A stretch of DNA of 10,280 bases from JACRPZ01 sp040758255 (lineage in GTDB: Bacteria; Nitrospirota; Thermodesulfovibrionia; UBA6902): contig JBFLVX010000088.1 in the NCBI GenBank assembly GCA_040758255.1, positions 1-10,280 of the forward strand. The letters run 5' to 3'. Positions 5,801 to 10,280 of this stretch are shown one piece after another; position 1 is the first letter of the stretch, and each line of letters begins with the position of its first letter. The notes beneath the pieces are model-generated. The model had not been told where the DNA came from. It worked only from the letters and a program-made list of their open reading frames with translations, and did not search any database. The translations under genes were made by a program, and so were the position numbers.

Positions 5801-8044
5801 ATGAGTTCGGACTACATTGTCATTCAGAATGCGCATGCAAACAATTTGAAGAACATTTCGACGGAGATTCCCAAGCACAAGGTTGTGGCCTTCACGGGGG
5901 TTTCGGGATCGGGGAAGTCCTCCCTGCTCTTCGATACGATCTATACAGAGGCGCAGAGGCAACTCATAGAGACCTTCTCGACCTTCGCCAGGAAGAGACT
6001 GCCCAAGCTGTCCAGGCCCGACGTGGACGACATCCTCAACCTATCGACAGCCATGGTCATAGACCAGAAGAAGATGGGAAACAACCTGCGCAGCACCGTA
6101 GGGACGGCCACCGAAGTGAACACCTACCTTAGACTCCTGTTTTCCCGCATCGGAAAACCCTACCTGGGAGCCTCCTTCCTCTTCTCCTTCAACAACCCCA
6201 TGGGCATGTGCGAACACTGCCACGGACTCGGAAAGATAGCCAAGATCGACCTCGACCTCTTTCTCGACAGGGAGAAATCCATCCGCGAAGGAGGAATCCT
6301 CCATATCCATTACAAAGTCGGAAGCTTCCTATGGAACGAACTCGTCAAATTCAAGATCGTGGACCCCGACAAGAAAATAAAGGACTACAGCCCCGAGGAA
6401 CTCAACCTCCTCCTCTATTCCGAACCCTTCCATGTAAAAGGATCAAAGGAAGCAGTATCCTACAACCGCAACTTCGAAGGCCTCGTGCGCAAACTCGAAA
6501 ACTCCATGGCCCAGAAAGGCGAAGACGAAGCCGACGAAGAAGAGAAAAACGCCTACAACCGCTTCTTCAAATATGAAACCTGCCCCCAGTGCCAAGGAAC
6601 CCGCATCAACGCCTCAGCCCGGAACGTGAAAATCCACGGCGCAAGCATAGACCAAGTCTGCCGCTGGGAACTCCCCCACGTACTCGAATACCTCGAAACC
6701 ATAGACGACCCCATAGCCGAGCCCATCGTGAGGAAAGCCAAATACATCCTCAAGCAACTCATCCACATAGGAGTAGGCTACTTAAGCCTCGAACGACCCG
6801 TGGGAACCCTCTCCGGCGGCGAATCCCAACGCGTAAAAATGGCCCGCCAACTCGACTGCAACCTCGTCGACCTCCTCTACGTCCTGGACGAACCCACCAC
6901 AGGCCTCCACCCCAGGGACACCCAGAAACTCATACAGCTCCTGTATGAACTAAAGAACAGAGGCAACAGCGTCTTCGTCGTCGAACACGACCCCGAAGTC
7001 ATAAAAGCCTGCGAATGGATCGTCGACATAGGACCCCGGGCCGGAACAAAAGGCGGAACAATCGTCTACAACGGCCCCGCCCAGGACATCCAGACCAGCC
7101 AAAGCATCACAGCCACGACACTCCACAAGGAAATCCCCCTCCACGAAACCACAAAGACCCCCGAGGGATATTACGAAATACGGAACGCCACAGCCAACAA
7201 CCTCAAGAACATCACCGTGCGCATACCCAAAGGCATGCTCACCTGCGTCACAGGCGTATCCGGAAGCGGCAAAAGCTCACTCATCCACGAATGCTTCCTG
7301 CCCCAACACCCCCAGGCCACCGTCATCGACCAAAGCCCCATAGGCCGATCATCCAGGGCCAATCCCCTCACCTTCACCGGCATCTTCGACGCCATACGCA
7401 AGGAATTCGCCGCCGACACAGGAGCCGACCCCGCCCTCTTCAGCTTCAACAGCAAAGGCGCCTGCCCCAAATGCAACGGCCAAGGCTTCATCAGCTACGA
7501 ACTCAACTTCCTCGACTCAGTGAAATCCCTCTGCGACGAATGCGAAGGAAAACGCTACCACGCCGACGTACTCAACCATAGGTACCAAGGCAAGAACATA
7601 GCGGACGTCCTCAACCTCTCCGTGGACGAAGCCCTCGCCTTCTTCACCACCCACAAGATCAACCAACACCTAAAACTCCTCAAGGACGTAGGCCTGGGCT
7701 ACTTAAAGCTCGGCCAAACCCTAAGCTCCCTCTCCGGAGGAGAATCCCAGCGCCTCAAGATCGCCGCCGAACTGCAGAAGGAAAGCAACATATACGTCAT
7801 GGACGAACCCACCACAGGCCTCCACCGCTCCGACATCGACACATTCTTCCAGATAATCAAGAAACTGGTTGACAGGAAGAACACCGTCATCGTCATAGAA
7901 CACAACACCGACATCATAAAACGCGCCGACTGGATCATAGACATGGGCCCCGAAGGAGGCCACAAAGGCGGCATGGTCATGGCCGAAGGAACCCCCGCCC
8001 AAATCAAAGCCAACCCCGCGAGCATAACAGGGAGATACCTCTAG
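5801..8044 (+). CDS. uvrA: Class II UvrA (UvrA2-like) ABC ATPase
   Basis: A 747-residue tandem ABC ATPase of the UvrA DNA-damage recognition family. Half one has Walker A GVSGSGKSS (33-41), zinc pairs CEHC (137-140) and CPQC (261-264), signature LSGGESQR (337-344), Walker B DEP from Asp363, and His396. Half two has Walker A (485-493), CPKC (555-558) and CDEC (578-581), signature (644-651), DEP from Asp668, and His701. The FSFNNP motif and first CxxC come straight after LFSRIGKP. In housekeeping UvrA of about 940 residues, the UvrB-binding domain and another CxxC pair lie between these points. That absence and the length mark UvrA2, the group that includes DrrC of Streptomyces, linked to tolerance of DNA-binding drugs. 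It probably does not recruit UvrB. The start has AAAGGATGAGG upstream. Base use changes from mixed to strongly C-rich along the gene. Confidence 0.93.
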   Translation: MSSDYIVIQNAHANNLKNISTEIPKHKVVAFTGVSGSGKSSLLFDTIYTEAQRQLIETFSTFARKRLPKLSRPDVDDILNLSTAMVIDQKKMGNNLRSTVGTATEVNTYLRLLFSRIGKPYLGASFLFSFNNPMGMCEHCHGLGKIAKIDLDLFLDREKSIREGGILHIHYKVGSFLWNELVKFKIVDPDKKIKDYSPEELNLLLYSEPFHVKGSKEAVSYNRNFEGLVRKLENSMAQKGEDEADEEEKNAYNRFFKYETCPQCQGTRINASARNVKIHGASIDQVCRWELPHVLEYLETIDDPIAEPIVRKAKYILKQLIHIGVGYLSLERPVGTLSGGESQRVKMARQLDCNLVDLLYVLDEPTTGLHPRDTQKLIQLLYELKNRGNSVFVVEHDPEVIKACEWIVDIGPRAGTKGGTIVYNGPAQDIQTSQSITATTLHKEIPLHETTKTPEGYYEIRNATANNLKNITVRIPKGMLTCVTGVSGSGKSSLIHECFLPQHPQATVIDQSPIGRSSRANPLTFTGIFDAIRKEFAADTGADPALFSFNSKGACPKCNGQGFISYELNFLDSVKSLCDECEGKRYHADVLNHRYQGKNIADVLNLSVDEALAFFTTHKINQHLKLLKDVGLGYLKLGQTLSSLSGGESQRLKIAAELQKESNIYVMDEPTTGLHRSDIDTFFQIIKKLVDRKNTVIVIEHNTDIIKRADWIIDMGPEGGHKGGMVMAEGTPAQIKANPASITGRYL

Positions 8045-8048
8045 CCCC

Positions 8049-8369
8049 ATGAGCGACAGTAGCTTGCCCAAACGATGGTGGATGCGATACCCCAAAAGGG
8101 AAAAACTCCAGCCCAAGGACCACCCGACCCACGAAAAACCCCAGCTCGCCATAGGGGCCACCGTGCGGATCAAGCTAAAACCCGAGCTCCCACGGCACGT
8201 CATCGATCACCTCTGGCACCGATACCGCTTGCAGTACGTCTACGTGATCCAGACATCCTCCAAAGGCTTCGAACCCTACTGGTTCGCTGATCAACTGGAA
8301 ATAGAAACGACAGGAGAACAGGATAGCCAGGAGAAAAAGGATGAACCCCATAAAAAACTTCGACCATAA
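8049..8369 (+). CDS. Small hypothetical protein, possibly SH3-like
   Basis: A 106-residue protein I cannot assign. It begins 4 nt after the UvrA stop with no good ribosome site of its own (the nearest purine run, GGGAG, is about 14 nt away). It is therefore probably translated by coupling to UvrA. The core GATVRIKLKPELP (36-48), LQYVYVIQTSSKGFEPYWFADQLEIE (61-86) looks like a small beta barrel of SH3 type, with a conserved-looking PYWFADQLE. The ends are charged and probably disordered. Its last 29 bases overlap the next gene. Base use matches its neighbours, which supports a genuine gene. The function is unknown; a UvrA2 accessory role is only an inference from position. Confidence 0.7.
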   Translation: MSDSSLPKRWWMRYPKREKLQPKDHPTHEKPQLAIGATVRIKLKPELPRHVIDHLWHRYRLQYVYVIQTSSKGFEPYWFADQLEIETTGEQDSQEKKDEPHKKLRP

Positions 8370-8886
8370 TTCCAGAATCCTGGTCGTCGGGACGAGCGGG
8401 GCCGGGAAGAGCACCTTGGCCAGGAAGATCGCCCTGACCCTAGGGATCAAGGATATAGAGTTGGACGCCCTGCATTGGGGACCAGACTGGACCGAAACCC
8501 CCTTGGAGATATTTGAAGGAATGGTGAGAAGGGAAATCCGGGAGAACCGCGGATTCGTCATCCATGGGAACTACACCAAGATCCAGGGAATCACCTGGGG
8601 ATCAGTAGATACCGTAGTCTGGCTCGACTACACCAAGACAGTCGTCATGTGGAGAGTCCTCACAAGAACCTTGAGACGGATCATCGCGAAGGAAAAACTC
8701 TGGGCCGGAAATGTGGAAACCTTCCGGAAATCCTTCCTAGGCAAGGACTCCATCATAGCCTGGGCTTGGAACACCTACGCAAGGCGCAAGGTAGCGTCAA
8801 CATTCTTTCGCACATTTATCGGGAAGCCCTCATCCAGTTCCCGTCTATGCCTCGATTATCTGGTAGCCGATTTCTCCTTTGAATAA
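8341..8886 (+). CDS. FlaR/adenylate-kinase-like P-loop protein, C-terminus replaced by IS sequence
   Basis: A P-loop NTPase of the group annotated as DNA topology modulation protein FlaR or adenylate-kinase-like. Walker A is GTSGAGKST (17-25). ELDALHW (40-46) and FVIHGNY (72-78) are typical substrate-side motifs, VVWLDY (92-97) is the Walker B strand, and LRRII...LW.GN.E....FLGKDSIIAWAWNTY (111-146) is the family's lid and C-terminal helix. The ATG at 8341 has AGGAGAAAAAGG before it and overlaps the previous gene by 29 bp. The left IS256 end begins at 8796, inside codon 152. The final ~30 residues (from about 153) are therefore IS-encoded and unlike the family, and the native C-terminal strand is missing. 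The truncated product may be unstable or inactive. Its real substrate is not known. Confidence 0.8.
   Translation: MNPIKNFDHNSRILVVGTSGAGKSTLARKIALTLGIKDIELDALHWGPDWTETPLEIFEGMVRREIRENRGFVIHGNYTKIQGITWGSVDTVVWLDYTKTVVMWRVLTRTLRRIIAKEKLWAGNVETFRKSFLGKDSIIAWAWNTYARRKVASTFFRTFIGKPSSSSRLCLDYLVADFSFE
8796..8818 (+). repeat. Left inverted repeat of the IS256-family element
   Basis: GTCAACAT followed by TCTTTCGCACATTTA. The last 15 bases match the right end exactly, and the whole 23 bp matches with 3 differences. The exact outer border is uncertain by a few bases. Confidence 0.8.
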
Positions 8887-10050
8887 AAGATCCATGTTCA
8901 TATAGCATCGTGTGCCCCACTGACGTCCAGCGATGTAGCGTAACCGAGAGGTCACTAGCATAAGCGCAGAATTACCATCCGGGAAATTGCCAACCACCCG
9001 GGTACGACGACGGATCTCCCGCATAATCCGCTCCATCGGATTGTTCGTTCTCAGTTTTCGCCAATGTTCACGGGGAAATTCAGTATAACTAAGAGTCTCC
9101 AGGATGCCTTCTTCAAGCGTCTTGGCTGCGGTATGTAATTTCATGGCTTTGAGCTTCTCTGCCACCGCGTGTGCCTTCTCAAGGGCTGCCTGGCGGTCTT
9201 CCTGGGCATGAATCGCTTTGAGCATTGCCGCCACGTCTTTTACTTTTGTCGAAGGAACATTAGTGAACACATTTCGGTAAAAGTGTACTGTGCAACGTTG
9301 CCATTGGGCTTCTGGATAGTATTCGGCGAGTGACTCTACGAGTCCCATGCATTTGTCTGAAATGAAAAGCCTTACACCCTGGAGCCCGCGTTCCTTAAGG
9401 CTGGCGATAAAGCTGCCCCAGCCGGCTTTATCTTCCTTGGCCCCTTCCGCAGCCCCCAGAATCTCGCGGAAGCCGTCTTCATTGACGCCAAAGGCAACAA
9501 GAATCGAGACATTCCTGACTTCATCCGCCCAGGTTCGCTTGAGGACGATTCCATCCAGGTAGACATAGGCATGGCGACCTTCGATCGTCCGGTTACGCCA
9601 GGATTCGATCTTCTCGTAGACTTGCTTATTCAGCTTGGAGATAAGTCCTGCCGAGGCTCTGGTGCCCCACAGGGCTTCGGTAATGTCTTCCACGCGACGG
9701 ACTGACACTCCAGCCAGGTACATCTCGATAAGTGCTTCTTCCACTGAGCATTCCCGGCGTTTATACCGGTCAATGATCGCGCTCTCGAAAGGAATCGTTC
9801 TCAATTTGGGCACCTTGAGTGTGACCTTCCCGGCTTTTGTTTCCAAGTTTCTCTCATACGAACCAGCTCTCGTGTCGATCCGGTCGGGACTTCGTTCATA
9901 CCTTCCTGCACCGCACAGCTCGTCTGCTTCAGCGTCAAGAAGTTTGTTCAATGTCTCCTCCACTGTGCCTCGGACGATCTCGCTCAGTTCCCGCTTCACG
10001 AGCCCTTCGTCTATTCGTATAATCTTTTCTTGTGAACCTTCTGGGTTCAT
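8845..10050 (-). CDS. IS256-family transposase
   Basis: A 401-residue DDE transposase, normal length for IS256/Mutator elements. An N-terminal DNA-binding region (about 1-80) leads to VPKLR. The catalytic acids are Asp166 (YVYLDGIVLK), Asp232 (LFISDKCMGL) and Glu340 (RTNNPMERIMREIRRRTRVVG). The QRCTVHFYRNV motif (251-261), with the conserved Cys and His, is present between them. No frameshift or missing motif is seen, so it should be active. I chose the ATG at 10050-10048 because AAAGGAGG lies just upstream at 10063-10056. An in-frame ATG 39 bases further upstream has no such site. The 3' end overlaps the truncated P-loop gene on the other strand by about 42 bp, tail to tail. Confidence 0.95.
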   Translation of the reverse strand: MNPEGSQEKIIRIDEGLVKRELSEIVRGTVEETLNKLLDAEADELCGAGRYERSPDRIDTRAGSYERNLETKAGKVTLKVPKLRTIPFESAIIDRYKRRECSVEEALIEMYLAGVSVRRVEDITEALWGTRASAGLISKLNKQVYEKIESWRNRTIEGRHAYVYLDGIVLKRTWADEVRNVSILVAFGVNEDGFREILGAAEGAKEDKAGWGSFIASLKERGLQGVRLFISDKCMGLVESLAEYYPEAQWQRCTVHFYRNVFTNVPSTKVKDVAAMLKAIHAQEDRQAALEKAHAVAEKLKAMKLHTAAKTLEEGILETLSYTEFPREHWRKLRTNNPMERIMREIRRRTRVVGNFPDGNSALMLVTSRLRYIAGRQWGTRCYMNMDLLFKGEIGYQIIEA

Positions 10051-10055
10051 GGCGC

Positions 10056-10063
10056 CCTCCTTT
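10056..10063 (-). promoter_or_regulatory. Ribosome binding site of the transposase
   Basis: AAAGGAGG on the - strand lies 5 nt before the ATG at 10050. It decides the start in favour of MNPEGSQ over the longer in-frame reading that would begin at 10089. Confidence 0.75.
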
Positions 10064-10124
10064 TGGCCAAGTTTTGTCTGGTAACTCAACTTAACCAGAT
10101 GAGGGCGTCTCTTTTCAACCTTCT

Positions 10125-10147
10125 TAAATGTGCGAAAGATAGTTTAC
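10125..10147 (-). repeat. Right inverted repeat of the IS256-family element
   Basis: On the - strand it reads GTAAACTA then TCTTTCGCACATTTA, matching the left end over 15 exact bases and 20 of 23 overall. Its GTAA supplies the stop codon of the gene fragment beyond it. Confidence 0.8.
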
Positions 10148-10280
10148 GTTATCGAGTTCTTCATGAAGGCCGAGAATATCCCGCTCCCGGCGTCTATCGC
10201 GAAGGTCGCGAACTCCCCCGCCCCATAGCCCACCGAAGACCGAATATCCCTCACCAGCTCCACCATGTTGTTCTCCGAAT
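10144..10280 (-). pseudogene. 3'-truncated fragment of an unidentified gene
   Basis: On the - strand an open frame enters from beyond the window at 10278 and ends at a TAA at 10144-10146. It encodes 44 visible residues, with segments such as NMVELVRDIRSSVGYG and FATFAIDAGSGIFSAFMKN. Third codon positions are overwhelmingly G or C, which supports real coding in the backbone style. The stop codon lies within the right IS end (outer border near 10147), so the native 3' part appears to have been lost. It points towards the truncated P-loop gene, so the two were convergent before the IS event. I do not recognise the family from this fragment. Confidence 0.5.

Larger units (their letters stand above)
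8796..10147 (-). mobile_element. Complete IS256-family insertion sequence
   Basis: About 1,352 bp, bounded by imperfect inverted repeats (8796-8818 and 10125-10147) and carrying one intact transposase on the - strand. Length and gene content fit the IS256 (Mutator-like) family. A further shared word, GCCCTCATC, lies inside each end (8826-8834, and reversed at 10098-10106). The 8 bp outside each end (AAGGTAGC left, GTTATCGA right) do not match, so no target duplication is seen. Both flanking genes stop within IS sequence. Confidence 0.88.

Noticed and set aside
5794..7581. Several long arginine- and proline-rich open frames overlapping the UvrA gene
   Set aside because: Their odd composition is the signature of out-of-frame reading of a C-rich gene, and UvrA motifs run continuously in the chosen frame.
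1..10280. CRISPR array
   Set aside because: No regularly spaced direct repeats with unique spacers are present. The only tandem repeat is the two-copy IS end at 79-120.

Overview
This is a mosaic stretch of a bacterial genome. A moderately GC-rich backbone is interrupted by an AT-rich island and cut by two insertion sequences. Promoters are of the sigma-70 type, ribosome sites are strong AGGAG-like sequences, and the genes are compact and mostly on the + strand. The organism cannot be named from the sequence. An anaerobic spirochaete or a similar mid-GC bacterium would fit, but that is a weak guess.

Layout. (1) 1-127 is the end of an IS21-like element, with two 23-bp-spaced terminal repeats and a TG...CA-type tip. 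It has replaced the 5' part of a sensor histidine kinase gene, whose remainder runs to 1207. (2) 1260-5080 is an AT-rich, apparently acquired island. It holds a DUF2806-type gene with its own promoter (1497-2336), a 185-nt structured intergenic region, and a tight two-gene unit: an ABC/OLD-like AAA ATPase with a DUF3696-type C-terminus (2522-3949) and an unrecognised 267-residue protein (3954-4757). A perfect 14-bp inverted repeat follows. This is the best candidate in the window for an undescribed, possibly anti-phage, system. (3) 5079-5734 is a VapBC toxin-antitoxin operon. A perfect palindrome fills its promoter spacer, and the two genes overlap by ATGA. (4) 5801-8886 is a three-gene operon: a class II UvrA (no UvrB-binding domain), a small SH3-like protein, and a FlaR/adenylate-kinase-like P-loop protein. 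(5) 8796-10147 is a complete IS256-family element with an intact transposase on the - strand. It truncates the P-loop gene on its left and an unidentified - strand gene on its right. No target duplication is visible, so the locus probably arose by IS-mediated deletion.

How the parts fit. The DUF2806 protein, the ATPase with its partner and VapBC are all typical of defence or addiction islands. The UvrA2 operon looks like an accessory DNA-damage or DNA-binding-drug tolerance unit. The backbone genes show a strong drift from G-rich to C-rich sequence along each gene, which the AT-rich island genes do not share by eye.
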